Assembly (NCBI GenBank): GCA_021014325.1
Contig: CM037457.1
Location: forward strand, 11,660,538-11,724,537
DNA: 64,000 bases
Source: Plazaster borealis
Taxonomy: Eukaryota > Echinodermata > Asteroidea > Forcipulatida > Labidiasteridae
Reading direction: 5' to 3'
Made by a program: the position numbers and the translations under genes. The notes beneath the pieces were generated by a model, which saw only the letters and a program-made list of their open reading frames with translations, searched no databases and was not told the origin of the DNA. This document shows, in pieces, positions 12,537 to 25,263 of this stretch (the first letter of the stretch is position 1; every line of letters starts with the position of its first letter).

Positions 12537-14057
12537 ATCTTGATTTGGCAACGCTAGTTTTTGTATTCAGTCACTGATAGAGGGCGCAACATCGACTGGC
12601 TTGGAGGGACTTGGCAAGTCTACGAATCTGGATCGGGGGGGGGGGGGGTGATAAAATCCCCATTCAAATTGTAGTGTGTAGGGGGAAAATGTAACTTTAT
12701 TCAGTAAATACATTTTATTGGCATGTTTATTGACAATACCAATCTGCTCTGCGGGAAAGCCACATGCTGAATCGATCGTCATGCATCATTCAGAAATCCC
12801 CCGGGGGTACTTCCTGGATTCGTTAAAAACTTATCATTATCATTGTCTACTCCGCTGCCATCTTTTTTTTTTTTTGGCACCCAGAACTGCTTCATGCGCT
12901 CAAACCTGGCGAATAACAAGGCACCAGCCTACCTCCCATAGCCTCGCTGTCACCATGAGGGTGCACCCCACTAAATAGGGAGAAAACAGAGCGTCGACCT
13001 CATTAACATTTTGTAGGCCCTCAAAATGTTCTACATTAGATAGATTTGAGAGCCCAAAGGGGGGTCGTAAAAAATGTTGCCCAATTGTGACCTGGGGGTT
13101 GTTGACTGCCAACTTGAGGTATTTTGGATGACATAGGCCCTGGAAAAAATTGTCCTATTTGCCGAGAGGTGTAGAGGGACATTTTTCAAGATTGGTGCTC
13201 GTACGTTTGGAAAATTTCACTGCTGTAGGGGTGTTTTTATTTGGAAGGAGAATAACTCTCCGGGCCTTGGGACTCCCCATATTAAATTAAGCAGAAGATC
13301 AAAGTTCAAGAGTCAATTTATAATTTCCCTTTACTGTTAACAAAACTGTGAGAGCTCTAAGTATTTTGTTTTTGAATTTTTGAATATTTAGCATTTTGCA
13401 CTGTATGCTATGGGAGTTAAATTCGTGGGGTGCACCCATGAGTATTTTGTGCCGGAGGATAGAAACTCCACTCAAGAACAACAGGTGCTTGGCTTCGTCT
13501 TGAAAAACAGTTCCTTAAGAAGCAATGGTGTCATACAACTTTCCGGTTTAATCCAATAATAACTTAGCATAATGCGCTCCGCAAACAGCATCTCTTCAAA
13601 GTTTCCACTGTAGGAGGGCCTTGTTTACGGACAACAAAAGTTTAGTTCCTAAAATAGCCACTAATGCAAACACCCTCTCAACCCAAGTACGTCAGACCTT
13701 TAAAATATACACGACTGTTGTGTGAATTCAAAATTGCGCCCGCACATAATTGTTTCCAATGGTTTAGTGTCATAATTATTAGCTATATAATGTATGTTTT
13801 TAATTGTTTCAATGTTTATGTTGATGCTAACAAGTTCAACTGTCATTTTATGCAAATTGCGGATATTCATATAAATTATTTAATGACAGAAGATGCATGG
13901 CCGTTTAAGTGCATATTTTCCAGGCATTTTTAGTCCACCCACCTAGTTTTAATCTGAACTTGTGATAAAATCATGTGCATGTCAAATATTTCATTAACTT
14001 ATTTTGAACATGATTATCCCAACCATAATGTAATGACCTTGCTCTATTCACGAACAG

Positions 14058-14403
14058 CACTGTAAAAACAGTGTTTAGAGTATAAACACTTTTCTAAACA
14101 CTTTCTTGCTATCACTTTGTAAACACGTCCTAATGATTAACATGTTTAATAGCTAAACGTCTAATGCACTAGACGTTTAGCTATTAAACATTTTAATGTT
14201 TAATTTCTAAAATCTTATGTTTTAATCTAAACTTCTAATGTTAAATGTCTAAACATATAATGTTTAATATCTAAACACCAAGTGTCCTATACTGCTAAAC
14301 ACTAAACATGTCTAAACATGTTAATCATTAGGACGTGTTTACAAAGTGATAGCAAGAAAGTGTTCAGAAAAGTGTTTATACTCTAAACACTGTTTTTACA
14401 GTG
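14058..14403. mobile_element. Long near-perfect palindromic element
   Basis: The first 91 bases from cactgtaaaaacagtg are repeated in reverse complement at the end with about one mismatch; the centre is made of smaller palindromes built on taaacattt and ctaatg. No coding capacity. It could fold into a hairpin with arms of about 90 bp or more. Confidence 0.9.
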
Positions 14404-14736
14404 TACGGAACGCAAAGCGTGAAACGTTTTATATGTACATAAAACAGCCGTTGACTCACCATCTCATTGAAAGTTCGCGTGATTGTTAAGTCTGAAGTGA
14501 GCGGATTTTCTGCTCATTAGGAAACTGTTCAATGGAACATCCCGTCCCATTAGTATTTTAATAGGTGGTTATCGGGTCTGAAGCACCACGCCAGTTCACT
14601 TCTTTACCGTGTGTCCCGATGTGATGTGGACCGTTGATAAACGCTATCCACCCGTGACACTTACGCTCTCTGTTCGGATATTATAGACCTACCGGTTTGA
14701 AAGTTGGAGAATTAAGACAATCTTTAGTGTTTCGAT

Positions 14737-14802
14737 ATGGGACCGCAGAGTGTTTATTTCGCCACAGACGGCACCAGCATAGAGGAGCAGCCACTCAACA
14801 AG
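14737..14802 (+). CDS. Short candidate first exon
   Basis: ATG 14737 opens 22 codons (MGPQSVYFATDGTSIEEQPL plus NK) to donor aag/gtgcgt at 14803, phase 0. In-frame TAG at 14725-14727 precedes it; the same TAG could act as acceptor and make this an internal phase-0 exon from 14728. No domain; support is the donor and frame only. Confidence 0.35.
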
Positions 14803-15344
14803 GTGCGTTGATGTGTTTTGACTTTTTCAAAAATGCATGGATGTAGCGTTTTTGAAATGTATTCGTTCAAAATGTGCATATTCTTTGAGTTCTAGACCAG
14901 TACAGGTTTATTTGTAGGACGCATATACCTTATCAAAGGTGTATACTATAATCATCATTTTGTTTGTTGAGGGAAGAATTATCTTATTTCCAACTTTCAG
15001 TTTTAACAACACAAACCATCCAACCAGTATGAGGAAATGTAAAACAAAATGCTTTGGTCCCGTTAATTATTGCACACACCATATTCCGAATATAATTTCG
15101 ACGGGGATTTTGTGCACGTTTATTTCGATTGCGTCGATCGAAATAACAGTCTTGGAATGCTGTTTTCTCACACTACATCATGTTATGTCTGATGGAAATC
15201 TTTCACAGGCCGATTAGGTCTCTGGTCTTTATAAACAGTGAGCGTTCAGATTTAAACTAATCATTTTTGGGGGGTTTTTGGGGGTTTTTTTTTGAGGTTG
15301 TTTTTTGTTTTGAGGTTGTTGTTTTTCGCCGATAGTTACCAATT

Positions 15345-15425
15345 CTGTACCATATCGATTAAGACATCTGTCTGCTCTAGAGAGACTACTGGGTCGTGGG
15401 TTCGAATCCCACCTGCATGGCTCAG
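15345..15425 (+). repeat. tRNA-like SINE head
   Basis: Contains gtcgtgggttcgaatcccac, a B-box-like stretch; a reverse-oriented relative is at 35315-35395. The rest does not fold as a tRNA. Confidence 0.5.
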
Positions 15426-16036
15426 AAAGCTTTGAGTATAGGGTGCTTATTACGAACGGGGTAAACCTAAAATTAATATTATTTGTTATCTCTGATGCAA
15501 TAATATTACATTGCATGTGATTTCTCAAGATTTTTCCTGATTTCAGGATTTTTCAAAATCGCCGTAAGCCATGAAATTTTCTTGCGAGAAGTAAAGCTAT
15601 CCAGCAAAAGGAAAATAGTCCACATTTTGTCCACACCTGTGGTTTTATATTTCTGGTGTTGCACAGAGTCTATAAACCTCCTGAATTGTAACATCTGGGA
15701 GGTTCCGGGTTTAGAACAAGGGGGAACCCAAGTATGAAAGCCGTTTTCAGGAATTTTCAATTTCCTCAAATCCCATTCCTGCATTGAAATCTACATGAGA
15801 GTTTACAACCATGCCAACAATGGTTGTGTTTGCGTTGTATATTCGGATTATAAAAACTGTCTTTTATAAGGTCATATTCTTTGTCAACGAACAACTTTTG
15901 AATTTAAATTGATATGAAAGTTGAAGGTGAACTATACCCACGTTGATTGTCAGTGCTTTTGCCAGGTGCCCTTGTTCGTTGTATTCAAATTCTATAGGCC
16001 TAACACCCTGGCACGTTTTCAGTTAGAGTTTTATGT

Positions 16037-16384
16037 TTAAAGACAGTTTATACTTTTGGTAATTGTCATAAACCAGTATCCTCACTTGGTGTATCCCAAC
16101 ATATACATAAAACAAACCTGTGAAAGTTTAAGCTCAATCGGTCATTGCAATCATCAGAAAAAAGTGGGGGAAAACCTGAAGTGTTTTCACTGTTTTCAAA
16201 CATCGAATTTTCGACTCATGAGATCAAAACTATTGTTTTACTCATTTCTCTAAAACTATAGCATTTAAGCAAAAATATTTCAAAGGGAGTTTCCCATCAT
16301 AACCATCTTTATACCACGTAAGTTATGTGTGAATTTGTGAACATTTATATTTTTACTCTTACCAATGTTACAAACACCCTTTAA
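16037..16384 (+). mobile_element. TTAA-bounded miniature element, subfamily C
   Basis: TTAAAGACAGTTTATAC at the left and ACAAACACCCTTTAA at the right; interior matches the 5316 copy. Confidence 0.75.
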
Positions 16385-18572
16385 GCTGTTTTTTATTATT
16401 TGAATGAGACCCATGTGAGTCAAACTTTAAGCATTGGTGCTGTTAGGATAACGAAACTACATGGGTCTTATCTCAACTACAATGACGATTTGTCTTCTTT
16501 TTCCATAATTGTTGTTTCTGGTTTAGAATGAGATCCTCGCTATTTTTAACTTCTAAAAATATCTTTGGCCAAATCCGTTGAAGTTCGTGGAAGGTAGGCC
16601 TATCGACAAAGTAGTTTTTTTCTCGTTTCGCATCATCGATTTTCGTTAAACACAAAACTGTCCACAATCCAATCCAGATCATTACGCAATCCACGCCGAG
16701 GTTGATGCTGTGGTGTCGACCCGTGGGATGTACAATTCGAAATGTTAGATCCTATTATACTTCCCAAAAGGACATGATGATAAATTCCATTCGCTCAAGG
16801 TTCGTTTATCAAATCGCTTTGAAACTTCTCTCTAAAGCACAGCACGCCAAGTTATTGATCCATGAATAATTAGTAAAGAGGGAATTCGCCGAAAAGTAGA
16901 CAAAATAAGATCCTTCATGCAGTGTGTGTGATGACGTATGCGTAACCATGGGTTGCTCTAAATTCTTATCTTTGTGTTTAGTTCCCTGTCTGCTTAATGA
17001 TTGATGAGCACCGATCATCTTCATTTGAAAAGGGCCCAGACTAGTATTTGCTATTTCAGTCTCGGTTTGGTTACATTAATTAATTCGATTGTAGAGAAAG
17101 ACAAAAATTGTCCAAAAAGACGGGTAGACAGAATAGCTTTTAGCGACTGATCTGGCGATGCAACTTTACAGGTATTCTACAGGATTGGTAAGGATAAAAA
17201 ATATCAATGTTTAATTTTAGTTTGAAAGCTTACTAATAACAAAGCTCATACTATAGAACCATTTTTTTTCTGTGAAATTAATATTTCCCTCTGAAATAAA
17301 GTCATATTCAAGAAAACTGTATCCGAAAACCTGAAAAAACACAGCAGCTGATTTTGGTTGTTGGGCAGTGTGTTCCATGTTTTTTCACTATTTTCTCCTG
17401 ACTCACACAACGGATTCAGCCCAAATTTCCACAGGTTTGTTATTTCATGTATAGGCCCCTAGGGTTGATCACACAACACATGAATACTGTCTGCGACTAT
17501 TTTGTCACCTTCTACCAATCCTGTAATACCTTTGTTTAAAGATATCCTAAAGGCCTAATCATAATTTTCATTGGTTTTTGGAAGTCGAGTAAATTAATTT
17601 CCATCCTCTAGTTCAGTTCAATAAACACATCATAAAACCCACATGTATTATTTTGTATATTTTTCAAATTCGGTTGATCATCGTTTCAGTAAAAATATTG
17701 AACAACAACCGGTTTGTCGGGAGTTTTGCGCAATTACATGCTTATTTCGATCACATCAAAAAAATAACGACTCTTCTCTTCTTCAAATGCTTTTTTCACA
17801 CAGTGTTTCCAGAGAGAGAGAGGTTTCAGGGAGGAGGATTGCTGATAATGAACTAGTGAGCTTTCAGTTTTTAACATCCACTCGTAACATCCTCACTGGC
17901 AGCTGATCCCATACTTTCCTTCAGTTTCAAAATAGATTCGCCACCAAATTGTTGCAGTGTGCTAAAAACAACAATTCAACTCAATTCAATTCAGTTTATT
18001 GGTCCATGGAGGAAATTTCCTTGCATACATGCCAAACACAAAATAATTACACGCAAACAAACATATGCTGAATATAAATTAGATCAATTAAACAACAACT
18101 TATAGCAGAAAGAAATTAACGCCATGGCTGATCATTGAGGAGACGGACCGCGTATGGTATGAGTGAGTTAAGGTATCTGTTTGTTTTGCGTCGAAGTGAC
18201 TGCCATCTCCTACAACATGGACAAATTTGTTTAGTGGATGGTCGATGTTACCTTTGACGGCCTCTGCTTTAGATAGTACCCTTTCTTTACAAGTTTCTTC
18301 CAGGTCTTTGTCTATCCCTAGGATTTTTGAAGCTTGTTCCACAACCTTTTTTCATTTTATCTGTATCTTGTTTTCTTGCTCCATTGTACCAAACCACACA
18401 GTCATGAGTAATAGCACTTTCAATATAACAGATGAGTAAAAATAGAATCATAATTTCCTTGTCTACATGGAAATAATTTAATTTACGTAAAAAAAATACA
18501 AAAACCACTCGCAGTGCAGTTAAAAGTCAGTGTATAAATGTGTGTGGAGGGGAAATACTACTTTTGGAATAC

Positions 18573-19013
18573 ACTCTGAAAACCTCCGGGTCAGAATTGA
18601 TCCGGGTCCCGTAGGGGCCTGACCCATTTCTGGGTCAGTATGACCAGGAGTCTGTGTCAAAATGACCAAGAAAGGAGTCAAAATGACGCAGAATCCGAGT
18701 TAAAATCCCATTGTTTAACCACTTCCCGGGTCAGCCTGACCCGGGAATGGGGTCAGGCCCTAATTGGACCCGGAATCCGGGTCAATTCTAGACTTGACTC
18801 AAGTCCCAATCCCGTGCCATCGCCAGAAAACTATTGTTTTGTGATGGTCTGCATTCCCCAACCTGTTCCGCATTCTCGGGACCACATTTTCACGGCGAGC
18901 GCACACTGTACGCGGCTTGTTTGCTAGTTGGCGCGATATGCTTGGGGACCTCTCGCACGAGAACGGGACTTGAATCAAGTCTAGGTCAATTCTGACCCGG
19001 GAGTTTTTAGAGT
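18573..19013. mobile_element. Inverted-repeat element rich in GGGTCA/TGACCC motifs
   Basis: Terminal repeats of 28 bp: actctgaaaacctccgggtc at the left against the complement of gacccgggagtttttagagt at the right. The interior has many GGGTCA, TGACC and GTCAAAATGAC motifs in both orientations. No coding potential and no clear target duplication. Confidence 0.8.
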
Positions 19014-21220
19014 CGGTTTCTCACAGCTCACTATTTCGTTCGTTGTCGCATCGGTATAATTGAGGTTGGGGAGGGGGAGGGGGCCTCGTATGGTCACTGT
19101 TTGAACCATTGTCCCCTTGTTGCTCTATTCATCAAGTAACCCCTTTCTCTATGTTGTAGCCTTTTCTCTTTTGTACTTAAAAAATACAAGACAAGAAACC
19201 CTCGAGGCAACCCGTAGACGTGTCAACCACTTAACAGACATCACCACTTCATTCCATCCCAGCCTCGCCATCGATCGATGCAATTTGGCCCACTGGAGAA
19301 AGTACTCGTAGACTCGTCTCCTTATAGCAATTCAGAAAATATCAAGATTAGGCGTCTCGTCGAGCGACTGCAGTGTATCCGCTGATGACGCTTCAAAACA
19401 AAATTGACACAAGCTATTCGTTCAAGTTGATAAATCAGAAAACCTATACAACAGCTTCGATGTATTGGCTTGGAAGGAAGGACAAAAACACCTGTTTGTT
19501 GAGAAGGTGCTAAAAGGGGTCGACGCTTTTAAGGGATGTTTTTGGGGGGAGGAGTCAATTATCTCAAATCCTCTAGTTTTCAACAGCAAAACAGTAAAAA
19601 TTCACAACCATGCTATAAAGTTAAATAAGGGACCCCTGCTAAATTGCTGTCGTGTGAAAAGGGGGTAAACTATGACAGTTTTATTTAACTTTCGTGGCTT
19701 TTATTTTTAAAGCAAAAACAACGAACAACGGATCATGTTTTGTCAGAGACTTTGTCCACGCTCATTTTCGGCTTATTACCATTGTGGCAATCGAAATACG
19801 CAGCAGTGATTTGTGGGGTTTGAAAATGCTATTTCCTGGACTGTGACAGGTTTTTAAACCGACACATTTCTCTGGAGGTTTTGTACGGTTATAAAGTTTA
19901 AGAACACGAGTTCGTCGGGCAAATTTGCTTTTAGTGGGAGAAAAAGTCACCAACCTGAATGACGTACGGTAGGCATTGCTTGTGGCGGGTCTCACGCTGA
20001 TATTAGAGAGGTTTCGCAAGCGTACGGATACAGATACAGATACGATAACCGTATCCGTTCACGTTGGATGCGTGTCAGATTTTGTTTCGCAATCATACAG
20101 TAATGTATCAGGCCTAGGCCAAAGTATAGACACACACGTTGGCATTTTTTTGCAAAAAAAAAAAAAAAAAATTTAATGTATGTTCTTTGTATATTTGATA
20201 TATTTGTTGAATATAATAGTGTTTAACTGTTTTCGTTTCGACCCACACGTTAAACGTTAAAAGAAAGTTAAGTTCAAGCAAGCACGGCAAAATAGAGACC
20301 CTGTTTATCTTTTTTTTTTTATTTTTTTTTTTTATTTACATTACATTTTTTTTTCAATTTTTCTAATGAATGAATGAGACCTTTAAAAGGAAAACTGGGA
20401 AAAATCTTTTAAGGGCAAGAATGCAAACAAAAAAAAAGCAAAACGGTATCCGTTTAACGTACGTGTATGAGCCTCCCGTCCCCGTTCGTACGTGTTGTGC
20501 ACGGAAAACACGGAACACACGGTTACGCGTGACGTAGTCACAGTGTATGTTGATCCGTTCCGTATCCGTATCCGTAGCCGTAGCCTCTCTCTATTAGCAA
20601 ACATGCTTCACAAAATATTCGCAGTTGGGCATCTCGGTGAAATCTGGCCCATGTTTGGTTTTTTAGATCTGATGTAATTATTTGTTTGATTAATCTCCAG
20701 AACTGCGATTGCAATGCCACGATAGCTCCCGAATTAATCAAAAAAAAAGTAATTACATCTCATTCGGTATATTTGACATAATTAGGTCATTTTTTAATTG
20801 GACCATGCGTACGTTAAGTCAATAATTACTTGGCAACTAGACAAACCTTCCGATGGTCTTTATTCAAATAGAAATGTAAATCTGCCAGCGACCGTTTTAC
20901 TACACGAGACCTGTGCCTCCAATGCACCCATTTCATAACGCTGTTAATCGTGATAAGATAGCCAGAGTCAACAGTATCCTAGTGATAAATTACCAGCGGT
21001 GTTTGCAAACCGACAACGATATCGTAAAATGAATTGAAGTTTACAAGGGGACCCCTCGCTCGATTGTTCGTTATAGAATGAGTTGCCACTAACCGACCGT
21101 AGTCGGATATAGGAAGAGCCATGTCTTTTCCTTGAATGTGACAGTTCAGGCTTTTTCGGGGGAAAACATTCATTAAGAACTAGTTGTCAATTGCCAACAG
21201 TTTAGGTTGGAGTTTCTTGC

Positions 21221-21382
21221 ATGGGGGACGAATCACGGAACTCTTGGGCCAAGGTACGGAGATCTAGGCTAAGGAAGCAACTTTTGTCTGCCGTGTCCCG
21301 TCGGGGCACCCCGGTGGGGCGACGAATGGGTTTCTATATGGATTTATGTGACGACGACAGCGCCTACAGAGCGTCATGCGAG
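21221..21382 (+). CDS. Candidate alternative first exon, basic N-terminus
   Basis: ATG 21221 opens 54 codons to donor gag/gtaatt at 21383, phase 0. In-frame TAG at 21203-21205 lies upstream. Begins MGDESRNSWAKVRRSRLRKQ and is GC-rich against AT-rich flanks. A second possible donor (aag/gtacgg) at 21254 is also in phase 0. No domain recognised. Confidence 0.4.
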
Positions 21383-21575
21383 GTAATTACATTGTCACAT
21401 TCATTTTCTCAACAATACTTGTATCGGTCCTGTGTGTTTTTTTAAGCTTATGCTCTTTAGACTTCGTTTTTGTTTTGTTTTTCAAATCCCCAATAGTGTA
21501 TTGATCGTGTCTCCAGGACTGTGAAAATGTATCTTGCCATAGGGCGACGTCTCCCCCACCTTTCAATTGTTGAAG

Positions 21576-21747
21576 TCTTGCTATGGTTGTAGTAGACCAA
21601 CCATCGATCGTATCGGCGCAGACGGTCCACCGAGCGAGGCAACCCCCGGGGCGTTTCGGGCCGTGTCCTCGGCGCTCTCCCGAGGCATCAAAGATGGTAT
21701 CTTAAGTTCCTTTCGGAGTTTATCATTGGGGAAAAAGTCGTTAGAAT
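21576..21747 (+). CDS. Candidate 5' exon with amphipathic segment
   Basis: Open, GC-rich stretch containing GAFRAVSSALSRGIKDGIL, which resembles an amphipathic helix of the kind found N-terminal to CNBDs. Acceptor uncertain: ttgttgaag ending 21575 (phase 0, fits the exon ending 21382) or gcgcag ending 21621 (phase 1). Donor uncertain: at 21748 (gtaatc) or at 21697 (gtatct), both phase 1. Neither gives the phase needed by the 32257 exon, so a further exon would be required. Confidence 0.3.
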
Positions 21748-22704
21748 GTAATCGTTACACACGGATTGTTCGCCTCGTTGGATAAATCCCTTTAATTCTC
21801 TAAGAACGGTTGACAATTGTCAATCATTTCAATCCATATCGGTTTTCTTCGTGTACAAATCCCCTTTGCCCCCACAGTGTTAATCACCGTTTTGGAGAAC
21901 TGAACGTCAGGCGTGTTTTCATAAAATAACAGCATATTTTTAAACACATTTTTACAGAGTTAAACGTATACATGTTCGAAATTACTAATAATTGTTATCG
22001 ATAATCTTGTCAGGTCAAATCCGAATAAGTTTGGTTCCCAGTTATTTCCCCCAATTCAGTTGAACTTAGGTGTGATTCCTTTTTTTAAGGGCGATGCACT
22101 TTTTTTCTAGCTCAGAAAAATGAAGCACACGTCAATTTCTTCTGGAACTTTTAAATGGACCTCAAGATATCGACCAGGGGGTAAATACGGAGGTGCCTTA
22201 GTGAAGTAGCTCAGTGGTGTTAATATTTTGGACATATAATTTTCCGATAAGTTGGTTGGTCAAACGAAATCATTGCATGTTAAGTGATTCTGGTAATGTC
22301 TGACATTTGAATTGTATGAAAGAAAACATATCTAACTTGTCCTGTTTCGTTGTACGTATAGTGATAGACATCAGCGAATCCCTAAAGTTCTCTTTGTACA
22401 GGCTTCTGTAGTAAAGGATGGTTGCTAGGGTCAAAGCTAGAGACCTCGCTGAGTTTGATCAGATCGTTTGCATCGATGCGATGTTGCCAAGCTCAAACTA
22501 GAGCACCGTTTATACACTATTCGTTATACTGACAACTGAACACCATATAGAAAGACAAGTAGGATTTGAAACTTCACATTCTGTGCACTGACAATATAAA
22601 ACAAAACTCTTTATAATTATGTGAGATGTGTTGGTACTGAAAAGAAAGAATTGAAAGATGTTGTCAATAAGCGCATACTGCAGCTAATGTATATACCAAG
22701 TAAC

Positions 22705-23018
22705 TTAAAGGCACTGAACACGTTTGGTAATTTTCAAAGACCAGTATTCTCACTTGGTGTATCCCAGCATATGCATAAAATAGCAACCCTGTGGAAATTT
22801 GGGCTCAATTAGTCATCGAAGTTGCAAGAAAATGATGAAAGAAAAAACACCCTTGTTGTACAAATTTGTGTGCTTTCAGATAGGAATAAAAACTTCTTGC
22901 AAGAAGTCTTTTATTATTTCAGTGAGAAATTACCTCTTTCTCAAAAACTACGTTACTTCAGAGGGAGTCGTTTCTCACAATGTTTTATACTATCAACAGC
23001 TCTCCGTTGCTCGTTACC
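22705..23018 (+). mobile_element. TTAA-bounded element, subfamily A, 3'-truncated
   Basis: TTAAAGGCACTGAACACG start is intact; the copy stops at gctcgttacc and runs into a C-rich repeat. Confidence 0.8.
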
Positions 23019-23019
23019 C

Positions 23020-23365
23020 CCCCCCATTGATGTCCGTGCCCCCCCCCATTTGAAAACTTGACTTTTGAGATTTAAAAATTCCAGAGTAAAACATGTTACA
23101 TTTTTCTACAAGCTTTAATGTGATAATGTCAATGTTTTTAAAACCATATTTACATTTACATGTAGACAATGCATGTAGTTTTTGCCTTCAGGTCAGATTT
23201 TCAAGTACAAAAATAGTAAATGACATAAAACGAGCGCTGACAAGGGGGCTTGTTTAAAAGAAATGCAAACAGAAAATACAGTTTGATTTGGCCAGAAGTG
23301 CCCCCTAGAAAAAATGGTGCACCCCCTTGTGCCCCCTAAAAAATTTACGTATGGTTTCGGCGCTG
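23020..23365. repeat. Interspersed repeat with C-rich start
   Basis: Shares several stretches, such as ggccagaagtgccccctaga and aaaaaatggtgcaccccc, with regions at 36235-36405 and 53970-54360. Family unknown. Confidence 0.55.
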
Positions 23366-24349
23366 GAGTGATTTATTTCTCAGAGTGTAGCCCTGTGTGA
23401 TTTGTACTAATTTATGAAATGTCTGCGATCTGTTCACCAGAAATCATTGCCAAACTCTTAATTAAAAAATATTTCTCGAACACTAATATAGGTGATGGAA
23501 TGCCTGCCGTGTTAGTGTCATGGTTAGATGAGGAAGCGATGACAACCCATCGTTATTGTTGATTGTTACGTTGCTAAGGCTTATACCAAGCCCCGTCTAC
23601 GTTCACCACAGCACCACGCGGCTCATTGTTTGTTTACTACTTACCAAGTCATGTCACGTCAAAAGCCAATTGTTCTCATCACCGGCAGGTTATATTGTTC
23701 ATGTATTATGAGGCTGGGGTTTTTATGATCAGACTTGTCCCCGTTAAAATTAATACAAGCCGGGTTCATGCTTTGTGGAGCTCCCTGCCTCACATTCAAA
23801 TGTCAAGGTTTCAGGGACAATATGTACATATATAATACATACATATATTTGTGTGTAAGCTTGTTTGTTAATATTATCACCAACCATTTTGTATGAAGTG
23901 CCATAGATTTTGTCATCAAAAGGCGACGTGGCAGTTTGCCGAAGTGTGACCAGAAACTCTTCCTAACTTAGGACTAGTCCTAGGCAATGCGACCCAATTT
24001 CATAAAGCCTGTAAGCATACAAAAATGCTAAGCACAGTAATATCTTGCTTAGCAGAAACGGGTTACCAGCCAACATTCTGTAAAGTTTACATTGTTGCGA
24101 CTAGTGCCCCACTCATTTTGTTTTTGCAAATAAATTTACTAGGTAGTTTCTGCTAAACAGCTTTATGAAATGGGGCCCATGGGTCTACGCCAGCATTGGC
24201 ACTAGGCATTTAACCTACTACTGCACCAATATGCATTGAAGTTTGCTGGGCACTCAGATTGCACATGGACATGCCAATGCCGTGCGGCACCGTGCAACAG
24301 AGTGGAAGTTGAGTTGACTGCCACTTGCAACAAAACGCAACAAGAAGTA

Positions 24350-24506
24350 ACTATAAATAGAAGTAAACTTGCGGGTACAACCATGTGTAAAATCTCTTTT
24401 GGGAGGAGTGTTGGTTCTGAAAAGAACCGGTTTGGTCAGGACCAACACTCCACCCAAAAGAGATTTTACACATGGTTGTACCCGCAAGTTTACTACTATT
24501 TATAGT
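24350..24506. repeat. Near-perfect fold-back, arms about 65 bp
   Basis: Left arm from ctataaatagaagtaaac is the reverse complement of the right arm ending gtttactactatttatag with few mismatches; loop is about 20 bases including gaaccggttt-like sequence. Confidence 0.88.
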
Positions 24507-24872
24507 ATACTTCTTACTTTCAACACCATGCAAAGCTTCAAACATCACTTAAAATGCAACAACTTTTACCACTTGGCGCATTTTGTTGTATTTGGCAGGG
24601 ATAGGGGTAATTAATGACATCCAAGTATTTTAAGTTATATAATCTTTGTTTATTGTTTTCATTGATGTATAGGCTCGCAGAAGATTCGCACACGCAATCA
24701 GGATGGTCATCCTTATGCTACGTATACACTCAATGGTCTTTAAAAAGTAAGTTTTTACTTTTTTCATATTCAAAAGACAAAGAATTACGGGTAACCTGTG
24801 TGTCACAAAGTTTAAAATGTTCACCCCCACCCCCTTAAGATTATTGGTTATTCTTTCCACACTCGATACTCT

Positions 24873-25263
24873 TAAAGGCACTGGACACGCTTGGTAATTA
24901 CTCAAAATATATATTAGCATAAAAAACTTACTTGGTAACGATCAACGGAGAGCTGTTGATAGTATAAAACATTGTGAGAAACGAGGTCCTTGCTCTATGC
25001 TCTGAAGTAACGTAGTTTTTGAGAAAGAGGTAATTTCTCACTAAAGTATATTAAAAGACTTCAGGCCTGAAGCCTTTTTCATGCATCTGAAAGCGCAATT
25101 ATTTTTTTACAACAATGGTGTTTTTTCTTTCAAAATTTTCTTGCAACTTCGATGACCAATTGAGCCCAAATTTTCACAGGCTTGTTATTTTATGCATATG
25201 TTGGGATACACCAAGTGAGAATACTGGTCTTTGACAATTACCAAACGTGTTCAGTGCCTTTAA
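24873..25263 (-). mobile_element. TTAA-bounded miniature element, subfamily A
   Basis: Begins TTAAAGGCACTGGACACG and ends CGTGTTCAGTGCCTTTAA, one of the best preserved pairs of inverted ends in the window. Confidence 0.85.

Larger units (their letters stand above)
8476..14736. other. Spacer with repeats, no supported exon
   Basis: AT-rich. Holds a truncated TTAA element (about 8926-9025), a diverged 188-bp direct duplication (9485-9862), a 12-bp array (10239-10330), family B copies (10855-11239 and 12332-12393), a miniature element (12394-12536) and a large palindrome (14058-14403). I see no exon in it. Confidence 0.6.
14803..21220. other. Spacer with repeats
   Basis: AT-rich. Holds a tRNA-like SINE (15345-15425), subfamily C copy (16037-16384), a GGGTCA-rich inverted-repeat element (18573-19013) and a tract with degenerate ggatac and atccgt repeats (about 20020-20580). 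I see no exon. Confidence 0.55.

Noticed and set aside
20020..20580. Mobile element bounded by ggatacagatac / gtatccgtatccg words
   Set aside because: The words are inverted overall, but I cannot define clear ends or a consistent arm, so no element is called.
21201..21253. Alternative phase-2 exon that would join 32257 directly
   Set aside because: Acceptor ccaacag and donor aag/gtacgg would fit the phase, but the encoded peptide (FRLEFLAWGTNHGTLGP) has no support and the ATG frame overlapping it looks better.
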